Of a stretch of DNA of 64,000 bases, positions 53,115-62,400 are shown one piece after another (positions within the stretch are counted from its first letter, which is position 1; every line of letters begins with the position of its first letter). The stretch covers positions 1,550,001-1,614,000 of the forward strand of contig NZ_CP096205.1 in assembly GCF_023195775.1 (NCBI RefSeq), read 5' to 3'. This stretch comes from Flavobacterium azooxidireducens (GTDB lineage Bacteria > Bacteroidota > Bacteroidia > Flavobacteriales > Flavobacteriaceae). A program made the position numbers and the translations under genes. The notes under the pieces are model-generated. The model saw nothing but the letters and a program-made list of their open reading frames with translations, made no database searches and was not told the origin of the DNA.

Positions 53115-53141
53115 TTATTCAACCTTTTAAACAAATAAATA

Positions 53142-53531
53142 ATGAATACAAATGTAATCTGTTGGTTTGAGATTTATGTGGATAATCTTGAACGTGCAAA
53201 AAAATTCTATGCATCGGTTTTGGGAACATCTTTTCATGATATGGACTCTCCGGATGGTAGCGAAGATTTTAAAATGTCTTGTTTTTCTTCTTCTGAAAAC
53301 CAAGGTGTAAGTGGTGCTTTGGTGCAAATGAAAGAAGCCCGAACCAACAATCCTGCGAACACTTCCACTATTGTTTATTTTCCTTGTGAAGATTGTAGTG
53401 TAGAAGAAAGTCGTGTTGAAAAAGCAGGTGGAACAGTGCACTGTCCTAAAATGTCAATTGGCGAACACGGTTTTATCAGTTTGTGTATTGATTCTGAAAA
53501 CAATACGTTCGGATTGTATTCCATGCAATAA
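53142..53531 (+). CDS. VOC family (glyoxalase-like) protein
   Basis: This 129-residue protein has the two-repeat beta-alpha-beta-beta-beta pattern of the vicinal oxygen chelate fold (WFEIYVDNLERAKKFYASVLG and a second half ending GFISLCIDSENNTFGLYSMQ). Metal ligands cannot be set with certainty. It has its own promoter and leads a run of small enzymes or binding proteins on the same strand. Confidence 0.85.
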   Translation: MNTNVICWFEIYVDNLERAKKFYASVLGTSFHDMDSPDGSEDFKMSCFSSSENQGVSGALVQMKEARTNNPANTSTIVYFPCEDCSVEESRVEKAGGTVHCPKMSIGEHGFISLCIDSENNTFGLYSMQ

Positions 53532-53594
53532 TCAATAGATTACGATGAAGATAGTAAACCACAATTAAATACAATACAAAATCTCATAATACAA

Positions 53595-54035
53595 ATGAAA
53601 CTCATCATCCAAGCTAAAATTCAAATTCAGAAACCCATTGAAACGGTTTTCGAAAACATCGTTAACCCTGATAAAATGACCAATTATTTTATCGGAAGCA
53701 GTTCGGGTAGAATGGAAGAAAACGCAGAACTCATTTGGACATTCCCTGAATTTGAAGAAAAATGCCCTTTAACTGTTACCGAAGTGATTCCGAATAGTAA
53801 AATAGCATTTGTTTGGGATCCTGAAACGAATGTAACCATTCAATTGACGGAGCAAGCCGATAAAAGTACTTTAGTTCATGTAACAGAAGACGGTAAAGAA
53901 AACACCGAAAAAGGCATCAAATGGTTTGGTGGAAACACCGAAGGCTGGGCTAATTTTCTAGCCTGTTTGAAGGCTTTTTCAGAATATGATATTAATTTAA
54001 GAAAAGGAGCTTTCGACTTTCTAAAAATCCAATAA
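53595..54035 (+). CDS. SRPBCC (AHSA1-like) domain protein, first
   Basis: This 146-residue protein has the helix-grip START-like pattern: IIQAKIQIQKPIETVFENIVNPDKMTNYF at the N-terminus, the NAELIWTFPEFEEKCPLTVTEV strand run and a long C-terminal helix (GGNTEGWANFLACLKAFSEY). AHSA1-like proteins bind hydrophobic ligands or chaperones, so no reaction can be named. Two more SRPBCC genes follow at 54467 and 54988. Confidence 0.82.
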   Translation: MKLIIQAKIQIQKPIETVFENIVNPDKMTNYFIGSSSGRMEENAELIWTFPEFEEKCPLTVTEVIPNSKIAFVWDPETNVTIQLTEQADKSTLVHVTEDGKENTEKGIKWFGGNTEGWANFLACLKAFSEYDINLRKGAFDFLKIQ

Positions 54036-54065
54036 TCAAACAATCGAACAATCGAACAATCTAAC
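54036..54065. repeat. short tandem CAATCGAA repeat
   Basis: Units of AATCGAAC/AATCTAAC type repeat three times in the 30-base gap before the DUF1801 start; low-complexity spacer of the kind seen between flavobacterial genes. Confidence 0.4.
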
Positions 54066-54458
54066 ATGGAATCTATCAAACATTACATCGCCCAACTTCC
54101 CACCGAAACCGACCAAGCCATCGGCCAACAACTCGCGGAATTAATTGATGCTTATTTGTCGTTTACCGAAAGTAAAATCTGGCATGCTCATCCTGTTTGG
54201 TTTATCGATGGAAATCCGATTGTGGGTTTCAGCAAACAAAAAGCCGGCATCCGATTGATGTTTTGGAGTGGAGCCGATTTTGAAGAACAACAATTAGCAG
54301 CTCGCGGTCAAAAGTTTAAAGATGCCTCGATTTTCTATAATTCTGTTTCCGAAATTAATGCAGATGATGTGAAACGGTGGCTTCAAAAATCGGAAACAAT
54401 TCAGTGGGATTATAAGAATTTAATTAAAAGGAAAGGGGTTTTAGAACGCCTAAAATAA
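54066..54458 (+). CDS. DUF1801 domain protein
   Basis: This 130-residue protein has the DUF1801 pattern (KIWHAHPVWFIDGNPIVGFSKQKAGIRLMFWSG) and resembles a small iron-chaperone or YdhG-like domain; the function of the family is uncertain. It lies between two SRPBCC genes, with the next start only eight bases after its stop. Confidence 0.82.
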   Translation: MESIKHYIAQLPTETDQAIGQQLAELIDAYLSFTESKIWHAHPVWFIDGNPIVGFSKQKAGIRLMFWSGADFEEQQLAARGQKFKDASIFYNSVSEINADDVKRWLQKSETIQWDYKNLIKRKGVLERLK

Positions 54459-54466
54459 ACAGAAAA

Positions 54467-54889
54467 ATGAAAGCAATACAAATCACGATTGATGTTACAG
54501 TAACTCAATCACCTGAAATCGTTTGGGATCATTATACCAACCCAAAACACATTGTCAATTGGAATTTTGCCAGCGATGATTGGCATTGTCCAAAAGCAGA
54601 AAACAACCCAATTGTGGGCGGAACCTATTTTTCCCGAATGGAAGCCAAAGACGGCAGTTTTGGTTTCGATTTTAAAGCGGTGTACGATGAGGTAATTCCA
54701 AATGAAAAATTGATTTATACCTTACAAGATGGACGAAAAGTGACGACATTATTTGAAAAAACAGGCAACACAACCAACGTTATCACCGTTTTTGAAGCAG
54801 AAAATCAAAATCCGGTTGACATGCAAAAAGCAGGTTGGCAAGCGATTTTAAATAATTTCAAAACTTATGTTGAGGGAAATAAAAGTTAA
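54467..54889 (+). CDS. SRPBCC domain protein, second
   Basis: This 140-residue AHSA1-like protein has the N-terminal strand ITIDVTVTQSPEIVWDHYTNP, the NWNFASDDWHCPKAENNP loop and the C-terminal helix MQKAGWQAILNNFKTYVE. It is in one run with DUF1801 and is related to the third SRPBCC protein, though not by recent duplication. The gap to the third gene carries a fragment of a dispersed repeat (CCGTTTAATCCGTGGCA). Confidence 0.85.
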   Translation: MKAIQITIDVTVTQSPEIVWDHYTNPKHIVNWNFASDDWHCPKAENNPIVGGTYFSRMEAKDGSFGFDFKAVYDEVIPNEKLIYTLQDGRKVTTLFEKTGNTTNVITVFEAENQNPVDMQKAGWQAILNNFKTYVEGNKS

Positions 54890-54987
54890 CTTTAACAAAA
54901 CCTAAATTCAAAACAGTAAAAGTATAAATCCGTTTAATCCGTGGCAGAAAACCAAGGAGTGTAACGACTTAATAAATCAAAAACGAA

Positions 54988-55434
54988 ATGAAAAAACTAA
55001 ACTATTCAACAGAAATTAAAGCTCCGGCAGCAAAAGTGTATACCACCATGATTGCCAAACCTACGTATGAGCAATGGACTGACGCATTCAATCCAGGGTC
55101 AACGTATGAAGGTAGTTGGAACAAAGGCGATAAAATTTATTTCATCGGATTTGGTGAAGATGGAAAAAAAGGCGGCATGGTTTCCCGCATTGCCGAAAAC
55201 ATCCCAAATCAATTTATCTCCATTCACCATTTAGGTATCTTGGATGGCGACAAAGAAATCCTCGATGGGCCCGAAGTCGAAGGTTGGGGCGATGCATTAG
55301 AAAATTATTCTTTTTCTGAAAACAATGGCATAACGACTGTGTCCGTTGAAATGGATACGAAAGAAGATTATGTAGATTATTTTAATGAAACGTGGCCAAA
55401 AGCTTTGAACATTTTAAAAAAACTTAGTGAGTAA
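54988..55434 (+). CDS. SRPBCC domain protein, third
   Basis: This 148-residue AHSA1-like protein has LNYSTEIKAPAAKVYTTMIA, the AFNPGSTYEGSWNKGDKIYFIG loop and a C-terminal helix DYFNETWPKALNILKKLSE. Charge and loop lengths differ from the two other SRPBCC proteins in this run. It is followed by an inverted repeat that is probably its 3' end. Confidence 0.85.
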   Translation: MKKLNYSTEIKAPAAKVYTTMIAKPTYEQWTDAFNPGSTYEGSWNKGDKIYFIGFGEDGKKGGMVSRIAENIPNQFISIHHLGILDGDKEILDGPEVEGWGDALENYSFSENNGITTVSVEMDTKEDYVDYFNETWPKALNILKKLSE

Positions 55435-55437
55435 AGA

Positions 55438-55490
55438 GGCTGAGTTACTGAGTTACTGAGAAGTTTTGCGAATTTCTCAGCAACTCAGCC
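55438..55490. repeat. near-perfect inverted repeat after the SRPBCC run
   Basis: GGCTGAGTTACTGAG (55438-55452) and CTCAGCAACTCAGCC (55476-55490) pair with one mismatch in 15, around a 23-base spacer; further GAGTTACTGAG and CTCAGCCC pieces flank them. It looks like a dispersed intergenic repeat. Confidence 0.65.
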
Positions 55491-55582
55491 CCTCAGCCCT
55501 CACCCAAAAATTTTTCCCTTCCCAAAGCAACCTTTTTATCATTTTTTCATCTTACCTTTATAACCTAACCAGCTGTAAACCA

Positions 55583-57139
55583 ATGATAAAAAAACTACTT
55601 CCGCACCTTTTTATTTTTACTTTTTTTTCAGTCAACGCACAGACGGTAGAATGGGTAAAAACTCCTTCCTCCACAGTTAATAATTTTTCTACCTCCGGAT
55701 ATATTTCAACCACAGACCCAATGGCAAATGTTTATTTTGCAGGGTTTAAAGACAATCCGGTTCCGTACACCGAAATGTTCGGGAATTTATTCTACCAAAA
55801 ATACTCGCAATCAGGCGAACTCCTATTTTCGAAAACCATCACAGCAACAGCCGTGATCCATCAACTAACGAATGATGCTGAAGGAAATATTCTAATGGCA
55901 ATTGAGCATTTAGATGAACTGATTTACGAAGGTTTTTCCATTCCAAATACAACCGAATTACCGCAAAACATTCTACTCAAAGTAAACTCTTCGGGAGAAT
56001 TGCTTTGGCACAAAGTTTTGACTACACCTGAGGTAAATGTGAATACATTTAAGGCGATTGAGGTTGATGCGTTAGGCAATATTTATTTAGGTTATGACAA
56101 TTTTTTTTATTGCTATATTGAAAAATTAAGTCCGAACGGTGATCCGTTGCTGTTAATTACACAAGAAAATGTAAATCGTTTAACCTCATTAGCAGTAGAT
56201 AGTGCCGGAAATATTTATGCATCGGGATCGTGTGCTAATATAGGTTCAATTTATGCCGGAATAGAGCAACCGACCAGTTTTGATTACAGTGTTTATTTGG
56301 TAAAATATTCGGCGGAAGGTGTTTTTCAATGGATTAAATATGCCGAAGACATTACGTGCTCTTCTTCTATGGTAAAAGTGATGGGAACAGATAGCGTTTA
56401 TTGGGCAGCAGAAACATTTATTCCGCTACAATTGGATGATTTTACGACAGAAGGTCCTTCTGCCAGCGGAATCGATTTTTTTCTAGCTAAATTAAATGCA
56501 AACGGTGACTATTTGTGGGTAAGAGAAGTTCCGGGTAACGGTTCGGTGGAATTAGGTAAAAAGAACTTTTTAGCGGTAGATGATGTAGGAGGAATTTATC
56601 TTTCGGGCACTATTTCCGGCGGAATAACCCAGTGGAATGATCAAGTCACCACTAATACAATCACTTTTAACAACCACGAAGCTGTTTTGCTTCATTACTT
56701 AGATAACGGACTTCTCCTTTTTGCGTTTACAGCAGGTGGAGAAGCAATTGATTCTGCCAACAGTGTCACCACAGATGTAAACGGAGATATTTACCTGACC
56801 GGAATGCTTCAAGGAAACGCCTCTCTTGGTTGGTATAACCACTCCAACAACGACGAGTTTGGACTTTCTCCTTTCTTAGCTAGAATTTCTCCCGTAACCT
56901 TGTCGTTACCGCAACCGGAAAAAAATACTATTGTAGTTTACCCTAATCCAGTGACGAATTTTCTCACAGTGCAAACCTCTGAAACGATTGTGAATCTAAC
57001 GGTTTTTTCGTTGAATGGCCAACGGATGCAACTTCCTCAAAATGGCAACCAACTTGATTTTAGTGGGGAGGCAAATGGGGTTTATGTGGTGGAGGTGGTG
57101 ATGGAAAGTGGGGTTGAGAGGGTGAAGGTGGTGAGGTAA
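55583..57139 (+). CDS. secreted SBBP-like propeller protein with T9SS type A sorting domain
   Basis: The start is ATG 55583 (MIKKLLPHLFIFTFFSVNAQ), since the frame from 55466 lies in the repeat region. The 518-residue protein has a signal peptide and several SBBP-type repeats of the form VDALGNIYLGY, VDSAGNIYASG, VDDVGGIYLSG and TDVNGDIYLTG. It ends in a type A CTD (VVYPNPVTNFLTVQTSE, then VYVVEVVMESGVERVKVV). It should be exported by T9SS and kept on or shed from the surface. Confidence 0.88.
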   Translation: MIKKLLPHLFIFTFFSVNAQTVEWVKTPSSTVNNFSTSGYISTTDPMANVYFAGFKDNPVPYTEMFGNLFYQKYSQSGELLFSKTITATAVIHQLTNDAEGNILMAIEHLDELIYEGFSIPNTTELPQNILLKVNSSGELLWHKVLTTPEVNVNTFKAIEVDALGNIYLGYDNFFYCYIEKLSPNGDPLLLITQENVNRLTSLAVDSAGNIYASGSCANIGSIYAGIEQPTSFDYSVYLVKYSAEGVFQWIKYAEDITCSSSMVKVMGTDSVYWAAETFIPLQLDDFTTEGPSASGIDFFLAKLNANGDYLWVREVPGNGSVELGKKNFLAVDDVGGIYLSGTISGGITQWNDQVTTNTITFNNHEAVLLHYLDNGLLLFAFTAGGEAIDSANSVTTDVNGDIYLTGMLQGNASLGWYNHSNNDEFGLSPFLARISPVTLSLPQPEKNTIVVYPNPVTNFLTVQTSETIVNLTVFSLNGQRMQLPQNGNQLDFSGEANGVYVVEVVMESGVERVKVVR

Positions 57140-57204
57140 ACTTAAATTTTCGTTTTTTGGAAAAAGATGTTTATAACTATTCAGAATTTTAATACTTTTT
57201 AATT

Positions 57205-57233
57205 TTGCTAAATCATTTTTTCTTCTAAATTTG
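57205..57233 (+). promoter_or_regulatory. promoter of the methyltransferase gene
   Basis: TTG (57205-57207), an 18-base gap and TAAATTTG (57226-57233) make a full Bacteroidota promoter, 31 bases before the ATG at 57265. Confidence 0.7.
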
Positions 57234-57264
57234 TAACCATTGTATAAGGTTAAACAATTTGGTT

Positions 57265-58503
57265 ATGGACGAACTATTGACACTTTCTGAGGCTTCTGAA
57301 TATATTAGTAAAAGTAAAGAAACATTACGAAGATGGGACAACGAAGGTAAACTACTTGCTGTTCGTGAACCGATGAGTAATTATCGTTTATACAAAAAAT
57401 CAGACTTAGATACATTGTTTGGAGGCTTTATTGATTTAAAGATCAAGGAAACAGTTTCTAACTATGTTGAACCTAATCACAAATATTCAGTCATTGAACT
57501 TTTTGCAGGTGCGGGTGGTTTAGCAGTGGGTATGGAAAAAGCTGGCTTAAAATGTGTTGCTTTGAATGATGTTGATAAATGGGCTTGTCAAACCCTACGA
57601 AACAATCGTCCGAACTGGAATGTTTTGGAAGGCGATATTAAACAATTTGATTTTACGGAATACAAGGACAAAGTTGATGTCGTTACGGGTGGCTTTCCCT
57701 GCCAAGCGTTTAGTTATGCTGGTAAAAAACTTGGACTAAATGATGCAAGAGGAACACTTTTTTATGAATTTGCTAGAGTAGTGAAAGAAGTAAATCCACC
57801 TATTTGCATTGGTGAAAATGTTCGCGGCTTGTTGAGCCATGAAAATGGCAAAACCCTGCAAGGGATGATTTCCATTTTGGATGAAATTGGGTATAATGTT
57901 GTGCCGGTTCAAGTGCTAAAAGCAATTCATTATAATGTTCCTCAAAAGCGAGAGCGTTTGATTTTGGTAGGTGTTCGAAAAGATATTGACATACAATATG
58001 ACTATCCAAAACCGTATAAACGCATTTACAATTTAAGCGATGCTCTGAAAAAAGGGGATTTGTTTAGCTCAGATGTTCCTAAATCGGAAGGTTCCAAATA
58101 TCCTAAAAGTAAAATTGAAGTATTAGATTTAGTTCCGCCCAAAGGCTATTGGCGTGATTTACCCCTTGACATTCAAAAAGAATTTATGGGCGGTAGTTTT
58201 CATTTAGGCGGTGGGAAAACGGGTATTGCTCGCCGAATTGGTTGGGACGAACCGTGTTTGACTTTAACTTGTAGTCCTGCCCAAAAACAAACAGAACGAT
58301 GTCATCCGGAAGAAACTAGACCTTTTACAGTGCGAGAATACGCAAGAATCCAAACGTTTCCTGATGATTGGCAATTTGCAGGTTCTATCGCTCAGCAATA
58401 CAAACAAATTGGGAATGCGGTTCCGGTTAATTTGGGTAAAGAAGTGGGATATTCGATTGTGAAGTTTTTGAATGAGTATTATAATTTGTCGAAACCTAAA
58501 TAG
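57265..58503 (+). CDS. DNA (cytosine-5-) methyltransferase with an N-terminal helix-turn-helix
   Basis: The start is ATG 57265; a TTG two codons upstream is also in frame. The 412-residue enzyme has an N-terminal MerR/excisionase-like helix-turn-helix (about residues 5-55, LTLSEASEYISKSKETLRRWDNEGK) fused to a C5-methyltransferase. Motif I is FAGAGG (80-85), motif IV is GFPCQ with Cys146, and motifs VI (ENVRG) and X (GNAVP) are in place. It is paired with the convergent Eco47II-type endonuclease, so it should protect the same GGNCC-type site. The HTH could let it control its own expression. Confidence 0.92.
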   Translation: MDELLTLSEASEYISKSKETLRRWDNEGKLLAVREPMSNYRLYKKSDLDTLFGGFIDLKIKETVSNYVEPNHKYSVIELFAGAGGLAVGMEKAGLKCVALNDVDKWACQTLRNNRPNWNVLEGDIKQFDFTEYKDKVDVVTGGFPCQAFSYAGKKLGLNDARGTLFYEFARVVKEVNPPICIGENVRGLLSHENGKTLQGMISILDEIGYNVVPVQVLKAIHYNVPQKRERLILVGVRKDIDIQYDYPKPYKRIYNLSDALKKGDLFSSDVPKSEGSKYPKSKIEVLDLVPPKGYWRDLPLDIQKEFMGGSFHLGGGKTGIARRIGWDEPCLTLTCSPAQKQTERCHPEETRPFTVREYARIQTFPDDWQFAGSIAQQYKQIGNAVPVNLGKEVGYSIVKFLNEYYNLSKPK

Positions 58504-59243
58504 AAACTATAGTTTTCAAAAGTAATTTGATTTAGAACTGTTCTTTGTGTTTTTTTAATCTCTTCATTGATTTCTTCCAATGCGGAATTTTCAGTGATTG
58601 CACTTGAATTTTCAATACTTTTTAAATAATCATTTACAGCTAAAGGAAGTTTTTTGTAAAGTTGAAAAAATGCATCTTCTTGTCCGGAGAGTAAAGCGTA
58701 GAATTGATCACCTGAAATTTTATACACTCGACTATGACTGTATTCTTTACCATTAATTTCACCGTGCCATAAATTACAAAAGCTATTTTTGGCTAAAATT
58801 TGTACCCAGTAACATTTCGCTTTTTTATAGGTATCAGCATACCGGGCTAATTTTTGAAACAGTGCTTCTGCTGAACTGCTGTTCATCGTGTTGTGCTTGT
58901 TTTTAATATCTGCAAATAGGGTATCATCATTTGCTTTGATATCAAAACCACTCAATTTTCCAACTTCAAAACCTTTTATTCCGCCTAAAATTTGTTCGTG
59001 GAATGTACCAATTGAATTATTGATAGACTTGTCAATTTGTCTGAGGATTTCTCCTTTTATTAAACTTTCTTCATCAATCTCATTGAATTTGGAATCGAAA
59101 GTTAATTTGATGGTATCTACCTTGTTACTATAAAAATTCCTCTTTGTTAAATTGTTTTTCGCTTTGGTGTATGCTTTATGTAGGTTGGCTACACATTCTA
59201 AAAAATGTTGGTCGGATATAAAGTCAACATATTTGTTTTTCAT
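58479..59243 (-). CDS. Eco47II family type II restriction endonuclease
   Basis: This 254-residue protein has the pattern of the Eco47II/Sau96I group (GFEVGKLSGFDIKANDDTLFADIKNKHNTM, around residues 93-122, with the D...D-x-K acids and lysine of a PD-(D/E)xK site). The group cuts GGNCC. It is convergent with the methyltransferase and overlaps its 3' end by 25 bases. A near-consensus -7 element AACCTTTG lies just before the start (59256-59249, minus strand). Confidence 0.85.
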   Translation of the reverse strand: MKNKYVDFISDQHFLECVANLHKAYTKAKNNLTKRNFYSNKVDTIKLTFDSKFNEIDEESLIKGEILRQIDKSINNSIGTFHEQILGGIKGFEVGKLSGFDIKANDDTLFADIKNKHNTMNSSSAEALFQKLARYADTYKKAKCYWVQILAKNSFCNLWHGEINGKEYSHSRVYKISGDQFYALLSGQEDAFFQLYKKLPLAVNDYLKSIENSSAITENSALEEINEEIKKTQRTVLNQITFENYSFYLGFDKL

Positions 59244-59354
59244 AAATACAAAGGTTTATTGGAATGGCTAATGTAGGAATTTATTTTTTTATGAATTAAA
59301 GAGAGAATATTTAGTTTTTAGTCAACTTTTTTCAGGACAAGACAATTAAACAAA

Positions 59355-59379
59355 AAAACCCTCCATTTCAGAGGGTTTT
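59355..59379 (-). terminator. terminator after the choice-of-anchor protein gene
   Basis: AAAACCCTC (59355-59363) and GAGGGTTTT (59371-59379) form a nine-base stem with a seven-base loop, followed on the minus strand by a T-run. It fits the end of the gene at 59412. Confidence 0.85.
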
Positions 59380-59411
59380 AACATTCAGAAAGATGAAAAA
59401 AGGCGGGTTTA

Positions 59412-62400
59412 TTATTTTACGAGTAGCTTGGTTACAATGCCTTCGGCAGTTTTTACAAAATATAAACCACTGCTTAGGGATGAGGTATCCAAGGTTTGTG
59501 CGTTTTGGGCTTGGTAAATTAATTTTCCGGTGTTGTCAAACAATTGGATGTCGGCCACACGGTTAAAATACACCATTCCGGTAGCGGAAGGATTTGGGAA
59601 AACCACAAACGTTTTTGGGTTATTGTTCACATAATCCGGTGTAGAAAGCGTAGAAGCATCTACTTCAAAAATAGTAAGCGTTCCACTGATTTCATTCGAT
59701 ATTAAAATATATCCGGTATCGGTTGGGCTATCCGCTGGGTCAATGTAAATGATTCCTTCTGCACCGTGGTCACCGGCATATGCTGAGGTACTTCGTGTGT
59801 TTTTATAATCCACAAAGGTTGGGTTAGTTGGGTCGGTGATGTTGTACACCATTACTCCTCCAATACGTTCCAAACCGATAAAAGCAAAAGTTTGGTCGGC
59901 AATGGTAGCCACGGTAATTCCTTCCGGCTCCGGTCCTTTGGCACGACTTCTTACTTTTGGCGTATTGCTTTCGTGGTCGGCATTAAAAATTGTTGGATAG
60001 TTGGCTGCTGTGTAGCGTTCAAAATCATCACCACTGTCATACACAATTTCTTGCGTAGTCGTGTTAAAAATAGAGAACGAACGTGTTCCTACTGCATTGA
60101 TTTCTTCAAATTGAGCATCAGCATCCAAGTTTCCGTTTAAGTTAGATACTCTAAAACGACCTAAGTTATACGATAGTTTCAACATCGCAGCATTTGGGAA
60201 ATTGGTTTCATCCAATTGATAACTTGTAGCACCAACCGTTGTTCTTTCTTCAAAACCACTGTATTCTTTTTCGTCACCTTCATTGGCTGTTACGATATAC
60301 GTAGTTCCGTTTACAGTGAAATTAGCCATTGCATCCGGAATGAAAAAGGCTTGTACCGGCCAGTTGGCAATCAATACTTCGTTGTTGTTATCCGAAGCAT
60401 CAAAACCATTACCCGGTAAGCTCATATCTTTTGTTCCTAAGGCCCAAACAGACGAAATCGTGTTGTTGGTTAAATTGATTTCGGCAATCGCATTGTTTTC
60501 TTGTAGGGTTACCCAAGCTTTTTGACTGTCGCTGCTGATGGTCACAAATTCCGGTTCAAAATCTTGCGATAACGTACTGGTTAATTTTAATTTTCTCACG
60601 CCCGAAGCGATTAAAGTTGCTTCTTGAGCATTGAATTCAGTGAATAATAAAGTAGTGGCATTGGCTTGCGTTAAACCTGCAATTCCACCTGAAATATCGA
60701 TAATACTCACAGAACCTTCCGGATCAATGGAGTAATCGGAGTTCGGCTGACCTTCATTGGCAGTCATCACTTTTGTTCCATCCGGTGAAAACACAACCAT
60801 ATCAGGCAATGCTCCAACCGTTACTTGATTTAAGAATGTTCCGTTAGTATCAAAAAACACAACAGTACCATTTACAGTTTCATCGGCATTTGGCGAAGCT
60901 ACGGCAACGATTCCGTTTTTCACCGCTACACTCGTTACACCTCCATACGGATTCATATCCACAGAAGAAATGGTTGATAAATTCGTTGGATCACTAAAAT
61001 CAATAATATCTAAAAATCCGGCTATTGCACTTGTAGTGAACAAACGTTGCGTGGCAGGATCGTGAGCTACGATTTCGCACGTACTTGTATTATCTCCGGA
61101 AGGGTCAAAACTTCCAATGTAGTTCAATTCGATTTGTTGAGAAGGCACTGGAGCTTCCAAATCATTATCGATAATATAAATCGTAGCTAAAGTATTTCCT
61201 GTAATGGATAATCCAACCGGATTTTCTAAACTTAATACAAAGTATTCCGCTTGTTGTTCTTCCATCGAATCATCGATAATTGGAATAACGATGGTTTGTG
61301 TTAATGAACTACTTCCGTTGAAGTTTAAGGTTTGTGTAGATAACGTAAAATCATTCGCATCAGCGGTACTGAATGGAGCTGTTTTCACTACTAAATCTAC
61401 CGAAGAAACCGAAGGGCTATCTAAGTTGATTATGAAATTTAACGTTCCGTCTCCTTCATTTACTTTGATGAAAGTAGAAGCAAAAGACACACTTGTATTG
61501 AAACTAAAGTTGAATGTAAACGGACAAACCATTGGTGCATTGTTTACATTTTGAACGTTGTCAATCACTAAACTGTAATTTGTTGCTGAAGCAAATGGTG
61601 TACTAAACGTTAACGTTACCATATTGTTTGAAGCTACTGCTGAAGTCAAATTGGCAACACCTGTATAATTCGCCAAAGTTTCTGCAGAAGCTACATTGAC
61701 CGGTTGATTGAACGTTATTTCGATCGTTGTATTGGTTAACACAACCGCATTCGTCACTTGAAGTGAACTTGGGAAATTAAAAGTTGGCCACGTTTGAGGA
61801 GCTGTTCCACCATCGATTGCAACCCAATTACTTGGATTTAAGATGGCTGTTTTTAATTCAGAAGGTGTACCTGATTGTGTTCCGTTGTAATAAGCATTCA
61901 CGGCATTTCCGGAAACATTTCCAGGTGCAGTACTTGTATTTAAAGCAGAAACTCCATCTACTAATCCGGCTGGAATCATCGAAAGACTTCCACTACACGT
62001 TGAATTTGATTCTACCCATCCGTTTGAACTTAACGCAGAGATGTAGTTTGGTGCTGCGGCAGTTCCTGTGTAAACAATTACTTGATCACCACTTGAACTT
62101 AATCCGAAACCAGAACCTGTTACTGTTCCAACATTGGCAAGTAATGCTGACGTTTGAATACTGATGATTGATCCGGCAGGCACACATTCATCTGCACCTA
62201 ATGTCCAAACAATTCCGTTGGCACATTGTGGTTGGGCATTGTTGGTATATTTTGCATCGGTTAAATTGATGAACGTTCCCGGTTCGATATCAACTAAACT
62301 TAATAACGCTACTTCGTCTTCGGTAGCGGTGGCATTCATACGATAAGCCACAACTACTAAGTCTCCGGCTTGAAATTGTGTTTGCACTGAAATCGTGCTG

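Noticed and set aside
58479-58503. Frameshift or wrong stop at the methyltransferase or endonuclease end
   Set aside because: Both frames are complete at normal lengths for their families; the overlap of convergent ends is enough to explain it.
61204-61554. 116-residue plus-strand frame inside the large surface protein gene
   Set aside because: It is antisense to the long coding frame and shows no domain or start signals.
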